Notes: a model not told the origin generated them from the sequence alone. Shown: positions 17,659-25,357, counted from the first letter of the stretch. The stretch is 38,111 nucleotides of DNA from Bacillota bacterium (GCA_023511485.1 JAIMBH010000024.1:1-38111); one strand, 5' to 3'. A program made the numbers and translations.

Positions 17659-18807
17659 ATGAAAGTAGTATTTTGGGTATCCTTGTTCTTGTTGTTGTAT
17701 ACCCATCTACTATACCCAGCCGTTCTCTATCTAATGGCCTTATATATAAGAAGAAGACCGCTTGTTAACAACAATGATTATGACGCCAAAATTAGCATTG
17801 TTATAGCAATCCATAACGAAGAGAACGTTATTTCCAAAAAGCTACAGAACATCCTTGATTCAATTAGCCATCCATCCCTTGGTAAAAATGTAGAGATAAT
17901 ATTGGCTTCCGATGGCTCCTCGGATAACACAGTTGCCATTGCAAACAAGTTTAAGCAATATATGAACCTAAAAATCCTGTCCCTTAGCAGACAAGGGAAG
18001 GCGCTTGCTCACAACGAAGCCATTAAAAATGCAAATGGTGAGCTTATTATATTTACTGATGCTGATGCCGAATTTGATACAGCGTTTATAAAAAATGTGG
18101 CAAATTATTTCTCTCTCAAAGACGTTGGTTGTGTAACCGGAAATCTTATCTATAAACCCACAAATTCGGCAATATCCAAATCGGAGAGCCTCTATTGGAA
18201 GATCGAGAGGAAAATCAGATCACTTGAGAGTAATATCGGCATACTTGCTACTGCAAGCGGCGCATGTATGGCAGTTAGAAAGGAGTTGTGGCTTGACTTG
18301 ACCCCCACCGATGATTCTGATTTCATCACACCGCTCGATGTTGTCTTGCAGGGATATAGGGTGATTTTTGCTCCAGATGCGATTGCTTATGATATTCCTC
18401 CTTCTTCTGTCAAAGGAGAGTTTAAGACAAGAATTCGCCAGACATCTAAGAACTTTATAGGAACATTACGTAGATGGGGATGGGTGGGTCTAGCCAAGCA
18501 CCCATTCGTAAGCTGGGGACTGGTATCACACAAGATACTGCGTTGGCTTACACCATTTTTCATGTTTTTAGTTCTCTTGGGAGACTTGTTGCTTCTTAGG
18601 GAAGGGTTTTTGTATCGGCTAATATTTGTAAAGCAAATAATTTTTTACTGTACAGCGATAGTAGGCTTTTTTGGCGAAGTTGTCAAAATAAGACTTCCTG
18701 TCGCCTCGGCCGTCTTTAGTTTTTGTGTGGCTAGTTTTGGGATGGGGGTTGGCGTTATAAAAAGCATTGTTGGTAAGGCACCTTCGTTATATGGGTTGGA
18801 AGATTGA
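17659..18807 (+). CDS. Membrane-anchored GT2-family glycosyltransferase
   Basis: This 382-residue protein has an N-terminal membrane helix (about 4-29) and a GT-A catalytic domain with ASDGSSD (83-89) and the metal-binding TDADAEF (133-139). An R(Q)TSKNF...RRW segment follows, resembling the Q-x-x-R-W region of processive polysaccharide synthases, then about three C-terminal hydrophobic helices. This layout matches IcaA/hyaluronan-synthase-like or lipid-linked-sugar transferases. ATG 17659 follows the previous stop directly. Whether it polymerises or adds a single residue is uncertain, because the QxxRW motif is only approximate. Confidence 0.82.
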   Translation: MKVVFWVSLFLLLYTHLLYPAVLYLMALYIRRRPLVNNNDYDAKISIVIAIHNEENVISKKLQNILDSISHPSLGKNVEIILASDGSSDNTVAIANKFKQYMNLKILSLSRQGKALAHNEAIKNANGELIIFTDADAEFDTAFIKNVANYFSLKDVGCVTGNLIYKPTNSAISKSESLYWKIERKIRSLESNIGILATASGACMAVRKELWLDLTPTDDSDFITPLDVVLQGYRVIFAPDAIAYDIPPSSVKGEFKTRIRQTSKNFIGTLRRWGWVGLAKHPFVSWGLVSHKILRWLTPFFMFLVLLGDLLLLREGFLYRLIFVKQIIFYCTAIVGFFGEVVKIRLPVASAVFSFCVASFGMGVGVIKSIVGKAPSLYGLED

Positions 18808-19496
18808 CTAAAGAGCTAGATAGAATCGTAGAAGCATATAAGAATAGAGACGCTGCTGGAAAGGGAGAGCTTTATACTTTCTTTCAGCCATCAACTATTT
18901 ATATAGCCCAACAAAGAGAAAGGGAGCTGATCAAAACCCTTATCCAGCACAGTGCTACCAGCCTATCAGAAATGCGCATTCTTGATTTAGGCTGTGGTAC
19001 CGGTAACGTGTTAAGAGACTTTATTAAATACGGTGCAAAGCCTAAAAACTGTTACGGAATTGACTTGCTTCCTGATAGAATAAAGATAGCAAAAGACTTA
19101 AGCCCTAATGTTAGCTTTGAATGTGGCAACGCAGAGAATTTACCGTATGAAGACGAGTTCTTCGATATAGTGCTCTGTTTTACAGTATTTACGTCAATTT
19201 TAGACCCAGAAATGAAACGAGGCATAGTGTCAGAAATGTATCGAGTACTAAAGCGTGGTGGCATCATCCTATACTATGATTACCACATAAACAACCCTAA
19301 GAACCTAGATGTAAGAGGGGTCAAAAAAAGGGAAATCCGCAAACTCTTTCAAGGCTTTAAAATCCAGCTTAAGCGTGTGACTCTAGCTCCTCCACTGGTG
19401 AGAGCTATAGCCCCATTTTCGTTTATGTTGTGCCAAATTCTCGAGAAAGTTCCTTTGCTTCGCACGCATTATCTTGGAGTGATGACAAAGTTATGA
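18804..19496 (+). CDS. SAM-dependent methyltransferase (class I), second copy
   Basis: This 230-residue protein has motif I ILDLGCGTGN (59-68), GIDLLPDR with the acidic ribose-binding residue, NAENLPYEDEFFDIVLC (the motif IV region) and RVLKRGGIILYYDY. This is the Methyltransf_11 pattern. It starts at TTG 18804, overlapping the previous stop by 4 bp (TTGA) with only a weak GGAA upstream. Its stop overlaps the next ATG by 4 bp. In this setting it probably methylates a sugar or amino sugar of the glycan, but the sequence does not name the substrate. It is unrelated in detail to the methyltransferase at 15716. Confidence 0.8.
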   Translation: MTKELDRIVEAYKNRDAAGKGELYTFFQPSTIYIAQQRERELIKTLIQHSATSLSEMRILDLGCGTGNVLRDFIKYGAKPKNCYGIDLLPDRIKIAKDLSPNVSFECGNAENLPYEDEFFDIVLCFTVFTSILDPEMKRGIVSEMYRVLKRGGIILYYDYHINNPKNLDVRGVKKREIRKLFQGFKIQLKRVTLAPPLVRAIAPFSFMLCQILEKVPLLRTHYLGVMTKL

Positions 19497-20659
19497 AGCA
19501 GTTACCAAAACAGATACCGTTTCATAAACCATATATAACAGAGGATGAAATATCGGAAGTCGTTGACTCCCTGCGATCGGGCTGGCTTACAATGGGGCCG
19601 AAAACTGCAAAATTCGAAGAGGAATTCCAGCGGTACGTCGGCTCAAGACATGCGGTCGCAGTGAATTCCTGTACGGCGGCAATACACCTTGCCCTGCGGG
19701 CCATCCATCTAGAAGCTGGTGATGAGGTTATTATGCCGACTATGGCTTTTACAGCTACCGGTGAGGCAGCTCATTACTTTGGCGCAAAACCGGTCATCGT
19801 CGATATAGATATAGAAACCCTATGCATTGACGTAAATCGTATCGAGAGAGCTATAACCCCTAAAACAAAAGCTATAATTCCCGTTCATCACGGAGGGCAG
19901 CCTTGCGATATGGATGCAATAATAGATTTGGCAGAGTACCACGGCTTACAAGTAATCGAAGATGCAGCCCATGCCCTTCCTGCTTGGTATCGAGGAAGAA
20001 AAATAGGGTCTATCGGACATATAACCTGCTTTAGTTTTTATGCTACAAAAACCCTCGCAACAGGCGAAGGAGGCATGGCAACTACTGAAAATAACGAGTG
20101 GGCCTGCAGAATGAAGACGCTGCGCTTACATGGTATATCAAGGGATGCTTGGCTGAGAAATAAAAAAGGGGGTTCATGGTATTATGAGGTTTTAGAGGCC
20201 GGTCATAAATATAATATGACCGATATTCAGGCTGGGTTGGGGCTAGCACAGCTAAGCAAAGTCGAGTGGATGTGGAACCGTAGAAGATCGATTGCCGAAA
20301 AATACTCCCTAGCGTTTAAAGACTCTGAGCTGATTACACCGCCCAGCATCAAAACCGATAGAGTTTCATCATGGCACCTCTATATTATAAAACTTAACCT
20401 AGAAGCCCTTAGAATTGATAGAGCGGGCTTTATTGAAGCGCTTAAAGCAGAAGGTATTGGGGCAAGCGTCCACTTTATTCCCCTTCATAAACACCCTTTT
20501 TATATAAACACTTTCGGCTATGACAGTAGAGATTTTCCAGACGCTGAGTGGGCTTACGAGCGAATCGTATCGCTTCCAATCTATCCAGGGATGGATGATG
20601 CCGATGTTGATAGAGTTATTGAGGTAGCCAATAGCGTTGCACTAAGGTACAAGAGATGA
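19493..20659 (+). CDS. DegT/DnrJ/EryC1/StrS sugar aminotransferase (second copy)
   Basis: This 388-residue PLP aminotransferase has Asp157 in QVIEDAAHALPA and the Schiff-base Lys186 in CFSFYATKTLATGEGGMA. The N terminus IPFHKPYITEDEI is typical of the PglE/PseC/ArnB-like group that aminates UDP-4-keto-6-deoxy sugars. I chose ATG 19493 because it gives the family's usual N terminus and overlaps the upstream stop as ATGA; GGAG at 19476-19479 lies 13 bp upstream. It probably acts with the dehydratase at 10976, and its product may be loaded by the priming transferase it overlaps. No acetyltransferase gene is present, so the amine may stay free or be modified otherwise. Confidence 0.88.
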   Translation: MKQLPKQIPFHKPYITEDEISEVVDSLRSGWLTMGPKTAKFEEEFQRYVGSRHAVAVNSCTAAIHLALRAIHLEAGDEVIMPTMAFTATGEAAHYFGAKPVIVDIDIETLCIDVNRIERAITPKTKAIIPVHHGGQPCDMDAIIDLAEYHGLQVIEDAAHALPAWYRGRKIGSIGHITCFSFYATKTLATGEGGMATTENNEWACRMKTLRLHGISRDAWLRNKKGGSWYYEVLEAGHKYNMTDIQAGLGLAQLSKVEWMWNRRRSIAEKYSLAFKDSELITPPSIKTDRVSSWHLYIIKLNLEALRIDRAGFIEALKAEGIGASVHFIPLHKHPFYINTFGYDSRDFPDAEWAYERIVSLPIYPGMDDADVDRVIEVANSVALRYKR

Positions 20660-21318
20660 AAAGGTGTTTTGATATATTTTTCTCAGCCATTGGTCTGGCG
20701 CTTGCCAGCCCAGCCTTTTTAGCTATAGCAGTCCTTATAAAACTTCGTGACCCTGGGCCTGTTTTCTTTATCCAACAAAGAACAGGACGGGACTTTAAGC
20801 CATTTGGGCTTTATAAGTTCAGAACAATGGTTATTGGTGCGTCAGAAAAAGGGCCATCTATAACCTCCAAAGGGGATCCCCGGGTTACAGGCATCGGGCG
20901 CTTCTTAAGAGAGACAAAATTAGATGAATTACCCCAACTGATCAATGTTCTAAAAGGCGATATGAGCTTCGTTGGTCCACGGCCGGAATTGCCCAAATAT
21001 ACTGCCTTGTTTAAGGATGATTACGAGGAGATCTTAAAAGTAAGGCCAGGAATTACTGATTATGCCTCAATCAAGTTTAGCGACGAGGAATCTTTGTTGA
21101 AAAGATACACCGACCCCGAGAAAGGCTATGTTGAAGATGTATTGCCTGCAAAAATAGCTCTTTATAAACAGTATATTAGAGAAGCTTGTTTTCTAACAGA
21201 CATAAAGCTGGTTTTACTTACATTATTAAAAGTCGCAAAACAGAGCAGTAGAATAATAGCCAAAGTGCTGCAGTTGTTGATCTTTGCCGCATATGGGCTT
21301 ACTCTATCTAGCCAATAA
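20656..21318 (+). CDS. PglC-type phosphoglycosyl transferase (priming enzyme, second copy)
   Basis: This 220-residue monotopic sugar-phosphate transferase has one N-terminal hydrophobic segment (about 5-29), FFIQQRTG, YKFRTM, the catalytic Asp90-Glu91 in KLDELPQL, GPRPEL and PGITDYASI. ITDYASI in place of LTGWAQV sets it apart from the first copy and suggests a different UDP-sugar. It primes undecaprenyl phosphate for the second glycan. It overlaps the DegT gene by 4 bp, a common PglE-PglC style pairing. The last gene of the plus-strand locus, it ends convergent to the phosphatase gene, and a 13-bp tandem repeat covers its stop codon. Confidence 0.9.
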   Translation: MKRCFDIFFSAIGLALASPAFLAIAVLIKLRDPGPVFFIQQRTGRDFKPFGLYKFRTMVIGASEKGPSITSKGDPRVTGIGRFLRETKLDELPQLINVLKGDMSFVGPRPELPKYTALFKDDYEEILKVRPGITDYASIKFSDEESLLKRYTDPEKGYVEDVLPAKIALYKQYIREACFLTDIKLVLLTLLKVAKQSSRIIAKVLQLLIFAAYGLTLSSQ

Positions 21319-21334
21319 CCATAGCCAATAACCA
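21309..21334. repeat. 13-bp tandem repeat over a stop codon
   Basis: tagccaataacca occurs twice in direct succession (21309-21321 and 21322-21334). The first copy supplies the TAA stop of the priming transferase, so it looks like a small local duplication. Confidence 0.6.
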
Positions 21335-21398
21335 GGCTTGTCAGATTAAAGTTGCGCCTTCCGCTTCTTCTTCAATTTATGCCAGGCAAATTAAACTT

Positions 21399-21414
21399 GC
21401 AGATGCAAATCTGC
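21399..21414 (-). terminator. Weak terminator-like hairpin after the phosphatase gene
   Basis: gcagat (21399-21404) pairs with atctgc (21409-21414) around a GCAA loop. On the minus strand AAGTTTAATTT follows, so it could end the phosphatase transcript. The stem is short and the T tract broken. Confidence 0.3.
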
Positions 21415-21422
21415 GGGTGCTG

Positions 21423-22133
21423 TTAAAGAAGTATCTTAGCCGGGTTGTCATGCACGAGAGCCTGTGCCCGCTCTGGTCCGATGATTTTGGTGGCTACTTT
21501 GAGTGCGCCGGTAAAATCGGGAGGCCTTTTGTAGGCGGCATGGGCATCGGAGGCCATGATATCGACCTGACCCACTTTAAGCAGCTTCCTTGCGGTATCA
21601 AGGCTTGCCCGGCCCAGTTCGCCTGTTAGGCTGTTTGAGTTAATCTGGGTCAGGCAGCCCATGTCGATATATTTTTTCAGGCGCTCGGGTTTTCGCTGAA
21701 AATCATGGATGCGCTCAACATGGGCAAGTACTGGAATCCAACCATCGAGACGCAGGCGAAATATCACATCTTCAGCAAATAACGGTATCCCCTCAAACGG
21801 AAACTCAAGCAGTATATATTTGCTTCCCGCAAGCGGGAGCACCTCATCGGCCTTTAGCTCGCCCAGCAGATCCAAAGAGATACGAAGCTCATGCCCCGTA
21901 TATAGCTGAACCGGAACGGCCTCTTTCCTAAGAGCAGCTTGCAAAAGCTCAAATGAGGCAAGTATTTCTTGCTTTGTTGGACGGTGATATTCATTATGGT
22001 GGGGTGTCGCGATGATTCTTGTAATGTTGTTTTGATGTGCAACACACGCCATCTCGACCGCCTCTTGGATGGTGACCGGTCCGTCATCTAAACCTGGCAG
22101 TATGTGATTGTGGATATCAATATAACCCTGCAT
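21423..22133 (-). CDS. PHP-type protein-tyrosine phosphatase (CpsB/YwqE family)
   Basis: CpsB/YwqE phosphatases dephosphorylate the tyrosine cluster of the partner BY-kinase and so tune capsule or exopolysaccharide output. The 236-residue protein shows the PHP metal-binding pattern: DIHNHILPGLDDG (6-18), ATPHHNEYHRP near 43-53, LAHVER and a late ASDAHAA. Start ATG 22131-22133 has AAAGGA a few bases upstream. It lies on the same strand as, and downstream of, the kinase at 22901-24430, but the tRNA-Ile gene with its terminator sits between them, so it needs its own promoter. It is cytoplasmic, with no membrane segment. Confidence 0.9.
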   Translation of the reverse strand: MQGYIDIHNHILPGLDDGPVTIQEAVEMACVAHQNNITRIIATPHHNEYHRPTKQEILASFELLQAALRKEAVPVQLYTGHELRISLDLLGELKADEVLPLAGSKYILLEFPFEGIPLFAEDVIFRLRLDGWIPVLAHVERIHDFQRKPERLKKYIDMGCLTQINSNSLTGELGRASLDTARKLLKVGQVDIMASDAHAAYKRPPDFTGALKVATKIIGPERAQALVHDNPAKILL

Positions 22134-22522
22134 TTAGATCCTTTACATCTTTTTTTATAGAATAGCAAAAAGTCGAGAGTTTGGTATATTGCCCATGTTC
22201 TTGACCGATTTTCGAGGACCAATCATGGTCCTAGACTTGCACTTGCAAAAACGTGGCAGAGGCTTTAAATGGTCACCTTCTATTTTATGGGCGTGACGGA
22301 GATGACTTTTCGCAGCCGCCTATCAAAGAAATCGCACCCTTGTCACTTTGGAGCTGCGAGTTAAAGAATTTCATAGTTTTTATTCTCTGGCAGTAAAGTG
22401 CTTTTTCAAAAATTTCATGGGTCTTTGAGTTAGACAGGTAATAGAGAGTTCGACTCCAGCTATGGTTCATTTTCGCCTAAACAAAAAAACGGCTTGTGAA
22501 AAGCATTTCTCACAAGCCAAAA
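22134..22522. other. Spacer between phosphatase and tRNA-Ile
   Basis: I see no recognisable gene. A 61-codon minus-strand frame (22285-22470) lacks a ribosome binding site and known motifs. The stretch holds a 7-bp hairpin with a 4-nt loop (22215-22221 with 22226-22232), a 15-nt sequence (22448-22462) that is the near-exact complement of the tRNA-Ile T-arm region, and the tRNA terminator. Confidence 0.5.
22483..22518 (-). terminator. Intrinsic terminator of the tRNA-Ile transcript
   Basis: On the minus strand ggcttgtga pairs perfectly over 9 bp (plus-strand arms 22491-22499 and 22510-22518) around a 10-nt loop. A G and seven T residues follow (plus-strand a-run 22483-22489). It is a textbook Rho-independent terminator 10 bp after the tRNA. 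Confidence 0.85.
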
Positions 22523-22527
22523 TGGTG

Positions 22528-22601
<74 letters not shown>

Positions 22602-22900
22602 TAAATAGGCGCCAGAAATAAGAGCTGTGCTTAAAAGCACTTCAGAGATCGGAATCGAGGTCGCGGCGCTGGCCTTACGGCATCACGCAATGGTGATTTA
22701 TTTTCACCCCCCAGAACTCCGTAAAATGATCTCCTGTTTTTTTGTTTTAGTTTCTGGGTCAGCTCCATATTGTACATCGGCTCTGCAGAAATATCAAGGC
22801 CGCGTGGTAAGCTCACCTTGCTTGCTAATAACTTGCAGTACCGCCAAGGCACAGCCGGATGCGTTCCGCGGTAGCTTTATTGTACCAGGTCAAACAGCCC
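22602..22900. other. Spacer between BY-kinase gene and tRNA-Ile
   Basis: I find no convincing gene in this 299-bp stretch. Minus-strand frames here have no ribosome binding site or known motif. It contains a small palindrome near 22628 (gtgctt/aagcac). The tRNA promoter should lie here, but I cannot place it confidently. Confidence 0.4.
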
Positions 22901-24430
22901 TTATAGTTTACCCAACAAGCTTGCAAAAACAGTTCGCAATGCACCGGGTTTTACTATGGCTTCGAGGGTTATTGCTGTTCCGCCCAGCACCAGAGCGGCA
23001 ACTATTACTCCAAGGCGTCTTTTCTTTGGCTTATGCTCAGTCCTCTCCTCAACGTATGCTCTCTGGTAATAATTATATGCGCCGGTTTTTTCGGATGCGT
23101 TTAAGGCAAAGCCTATGACACGGGCATTTACTTTATCAAGGGCCGCTTTGGCATCGACAAAGGCTTGCCTGTTCGTTACACCATGGCGCGCCAGCAGTAG
23201 TACGCCGTCTGTTTGGGATACCAGAACAAGCGCATCAGTAATCGTCGATATCGGTGGGCTATCCAGAATAATAAAATCGTACCTCCGGTTTACCTCTTCT
23301 AAGAACCGCTCCATCCTTTTTGATTCAAGCAGATCTACCGGATTTGGTGGCGTGGGACCGCTTACAACAATATCGAGGTCTTTGATGTCGGTTCTCTGTA
23401 TGGCTTTATCTAGACCTGCTGTTCCAATCAGTATATTTGCAAGGCCCACGTCGTTGCTCAAATTAAATAGCTGGTGAAGCCGTGGTCTTCTTAAATCGCA
23501 TCCAACAACCAAAACCCGATATCCGGCCCTCGCCATTACGGCTGCAAAGTTTGCGCAAAATAGTGTTTTTCCTTCGCTTACCCCAGCACTGGTTACAACT
23601 AGCGTCTTAATAGTGGACTCAAAATTTATATATTGTATATTAGTTCTTAGCATACGAAATGCCTCCGCCACAATTGAACGGGGCTCTGTTTTTACAATAA
23701 GCTCATTGCTGCCCTTTGGTATCTTAGGTATTTGGCCTAGCGAAACCAGCCCGCATAGCCGCTCCACTTCATCAACGTCTTTGATTGTCGTGTCCATGTA
23801 GTTCAATAAGAAAGCCAGCGTTATGCTTACAAGCAGACCTATAATAAAAGCAAAAACTGCGTTTAAAACTGGTCTTGGGCTTACCGGCTCCGTTGGCTCA
23901 ATTGCCGGCTCGACTATAGATATACTAACCAGTGTTTGGGAATCACCGGTTTTCTTGTTGGTTGTCTCAATATCTTCAACCATTTTTTTAAAAACAACCC
24001 CTATGGTATTTGCAATCTGCTGGGCTTGAGCTGGGTTCTTGTCCTGAACGGTTATATTGATAAGCTGAGTATCCCTGATCGGCTCAGCTTTTATCCTTTT
24101 TGTAAGATCAGTAGGCAGAACTGGAATATTTAGTTTATCAATGACTTTCTCCGCCGTCGAACGGTTTTCGATCATTTGGCTGAATGTTTTAGCCAGCCGC
24201 TCGCTGGTCAAGATAGCCTGGTAGCTTTCTCCGGCAGTTGAGCTATCGCCAACCACAACTTGCTTTTGACTGACAAGCAGCTGTAGTGAAGCTTCATAAG
24301 TAGGGGGCGTATATACGGTCACAACAATTGTTGCTACTAGGCATATTAGTGTGCCCAGGATGATAAGGTGTTTGTACTTGGTTATAACTTTCAAGAAATC
24401 TTTTAGCTCAACAGTGTCTTCTGTTACCAT
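22901..24430 (-). CDS. Wzz/CpsC-CpsD fusion: polysaccharide chain-length regulator with BY-kinase domain
   Basis: This 509-residue membrane tyrosine autokinase controls glycan chain length and export. Residues 1-210 form a Wzz domain: a membrane helix about 21-40, an extracytoplasmic part, the Pro-rich EPAIEPTEPVSPRP (174-187) and a second helix about 188-209. The kinase domain has the oligomerisation EAFRMLRTNI (256-265), Walker A SAGVSEGKT (281-289), Walker A' VVGCDLRRP (308-316) and Walker B IILDSPP (387-393). A tyrosine cluster (Tyr452, 454, 455, 459) is the likely phosphorylation site. Unusually, a basic stretch and another hydrophobic segment (about 473-493) follow, putting the tyrosine tail between membrane anchors. 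The start is ATG 24428-24430. A structured leader of about 237 nt precedes it. Confidence 0.92.
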   Translation of the reverse strand: MVTEDTVELKDFLKVITKYKHLIILGTLICLVATIVVTVYTPPTYEASLQLLVSQKQVVVGDSSTAGESYQAILTSERLAKTFSQMIENRSTAEKVIDKLNIPVLPTDLTKRIKAEPIRDTQLINITVQDKNPAQAQQIANTIGVVFKKMVEDIETTNKKTGDSQTLVSISIVEPAIEPTEPVSPRPVLNAVFAFIIGLLVSITLAFLLNYMDTTIKDVDEVERLCGLVSLGQIPKIPKGSNELIVKTEPRSIVAEAFRMLRTNIQYINFESTIKTLVVTSAGVSEGKTLFCANFAAVMARAGYRVLVVGCDLRRPRLHQLFNLSNDVGLANILIGTAGLDKAIQRTDIKDLDIVVSGPTPPNPVDLLESKRMERFLEEVNRRYDFIILDSPPISTITDALVLVSQTDGVLLLARHGVTNRQAFVDAKAALDKVNARVIGFALNASEKTGAYNYYQRAYVEERTEHKPKKRRLGVIVAALVLGGTAITLEAIVKPGALRTVFASLLGKL

Positions 24431-24505
24431 TGTGTCTCGTCCAAATGCTTTGACTTTATTGTCATCGTATAAGTTATCTCTTTAACGGCTATCTTTGGCT
24501 GGACT

Positions 24506-24590
24506 GCTTAGCATAGGCTAATTACCAGGTAAAAACCGCCTGAGTTTGCCGCTACCCTGGCTACTGTATGGTTTGGCGCTATTGCTAAGC
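24506..24590 (-). promoter_or_regulatory. Candidate cis-regulatory RNA element in the BY-kinase leader
   Basis: The outer stem pairs gcttagcatag (24506-24516) with the complement at 24579-24590, 11 bp with one bulged base. Inside lies a second stem, ccagg (24525-24529) with cctgg (24556-24560), extended by two pairs past a bulge. The remaining internal strands form a junction-like loop. It does not match riboswitch consensus sequences that I can recall. It lies about 75-160 nt before the kinase start codon. Confidence 0.45.
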
Positions 24591-24619
24591 TGCTTTACAG
24601 CCTAAGCATAAACCATAAT

Positions 24620-24662
24620 CCGTCTTTGCTATTGACAAAAGAATTATTAATTATAAAGACGG
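24620..24662. other. 8-bp inverted repeat in the divergent region
   Basis: ccgtcttt (24620-24627) is the exact inverted copy of aaagacgg (24655-24662), separated by 27 AT-rich bases that include TTGACA (24632-24637) and TATAAA (24652-24657). It may be the first hairpin of the minus-strand leader or an operator over the plus-strand promoter. Confidence 0.45.
24632..24657 (+). promoter_or_regulatory. Possible promoter for the bifunctional nuclease gene
   Basis: A perfect TTGACA (24632-24637) is followed by TATAAA (24652-24657), but the spacer is only 14 bp, short for a sigma-70 promoter. The transcript would carry a leader of about 220 nt. Low certainty. Confidence 0.25.
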
Positions 24663-24673
24663 CATCTTAATTG

Positions 24674-24702
24674 ATTTTATTCTTTATTAAACGCTCAATC
24701 AA
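24674..24702 (-). promoter_or_regulatory. Candidate sigma-70 promoter for the Wzz/BY-kinase gene
   Basis: On the minus strand TTGATT (plus 24697-24702) is followed after 17 bp by TAAAAT (plus 24674-24679). The transcript would start near 24667, just before the inverted repeat, giving a leader of about 237 nt. Confidence 0.45.
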
Positions 24703-24883
24703 CTATTTTAAAAGCGGTCGCAATATAAGGCGCGTTTATTAGTAACAGTAAAAGCAATTGTCTAAGCAACCAGGAATTTTGTAGACGCCTTGACTCAAGC
24801 CCGATTTGTTCAGGCTTGTTAATAGGTTAAAACTTTGCTATTGTGAGCATATACATTACGGGCTTGATTTTGGTGGTGATACC

Positions 24884-25357
24884 TTGTTTGAGATGGAAGT
24901 TCACGGTGTCAACCTAGATATGTTGACCAACCAACCGGTTATCATATTAAAAGACCTTAATTCTAACCGCTATCTTCCAATATGGATTGGCCAATTCGAG
25001 GCAACTGCTATTTTAATGGAGGTACAGGGAATACGACCCTCCAGGCCGCTTACCCACGACCTGCTTAAAACTGTGATCGACTCACTGCATGCGCACGTAA
25101 CGCGCGTTGTGATTAACGATCTTCGCGAGGGAACCTTCTACGCGCAGATACACATGGCAGTAAATTCGCACGACCTGCAAATCGACGCCAGGCCAAGTGA
25201 CGCGATAGCCCTTGCCGTAAGGTTCAACGTGCCGATCTATGCCGACGAGGCTGTTCTGGAACAGGCTGCTGTAACTAACGATGTCGGTGAGGAAGAAGAG
25301 GTTGAGCGGTTCCGGGAATTTCTTGAAAACGTCAAGCCAGAAGATTTTAAGGACTAG
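24884..25357 (+). CDS. Bifunctional nuclease family protein (DUF151)
   Basis: This family has combined DNase/RNase activity described in plants and Mycobacterium and is widespread in Actinobacteria and other bacteria. The 157-residue protein has the family core LTNQPVIILKDLNSNRYLPI, WIGQFEATAI, the RPLTHDLLKTVID stretch and DARPSDAIALAVRFNVPIYA, then an acidic C-terminal tail (EEEEVE). TTG 24884 is preferred because GGTGG at 24872-24876 lies 7 bp upstream and it gives MFEMEVHGVN, matching family N termini; ATG 24893 is the alternative. It is monocistronic, facing the unknown 117-aa gene. Cytoplasmic; its cellular role is poorly known. Confidence 0.87.
   Translation: MFEMEVHGVNLDMLTNQPVIILKDLNSNRYLPIWIGQFEATAILMEVQGIRPSRPLTHDLLKTVIDSLHAHVTRVVINDLREGTFYAQIHMAVNSHDLQIDARPSDAIALAVRFNVPIYADEAVLEQAAVTNDVGEEEEVERFREFLENVKPEDFKD

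Larger units (their letters stand above)
24431..24883. other. Divergent intergenic region with structured kinase leader
   Basis: This 453-bp region between the minus-strand kinase gene and the plus-strand nuclease gene holds no gene I can support. It contains a minus-strand promoter (24674-24702) and a TTGACA (24632) that might start the nuclease transcript. It also holds an 8-bp inverted repeat (24620-24627 with 24655-24662) and a larger folded domain (24506-24590). Confidence 0.6.

Noticed and set aside
22285-22470. A 61-residue protein or integrase remnant next to the tRNA
   Set aside because: No ribosome binding site and no integrase or recombinase motif. Its start falls on the inverted tRNA-like sequence.
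22627-23118. A 163-codon plus-strand gene
   Set aside because: It runs antisense into the BY-kinase gene, lacks a ribosome binding site and has no recognisable domain.
24506-24590. A c-di-GMP or c-di-AMP riboswitch before the kinase gene
   Set aside because: The stems are clear, but conserved loop sequences of GEMM or ydaO riboswitches are not present, so I report it only as an unnamed structured leader.
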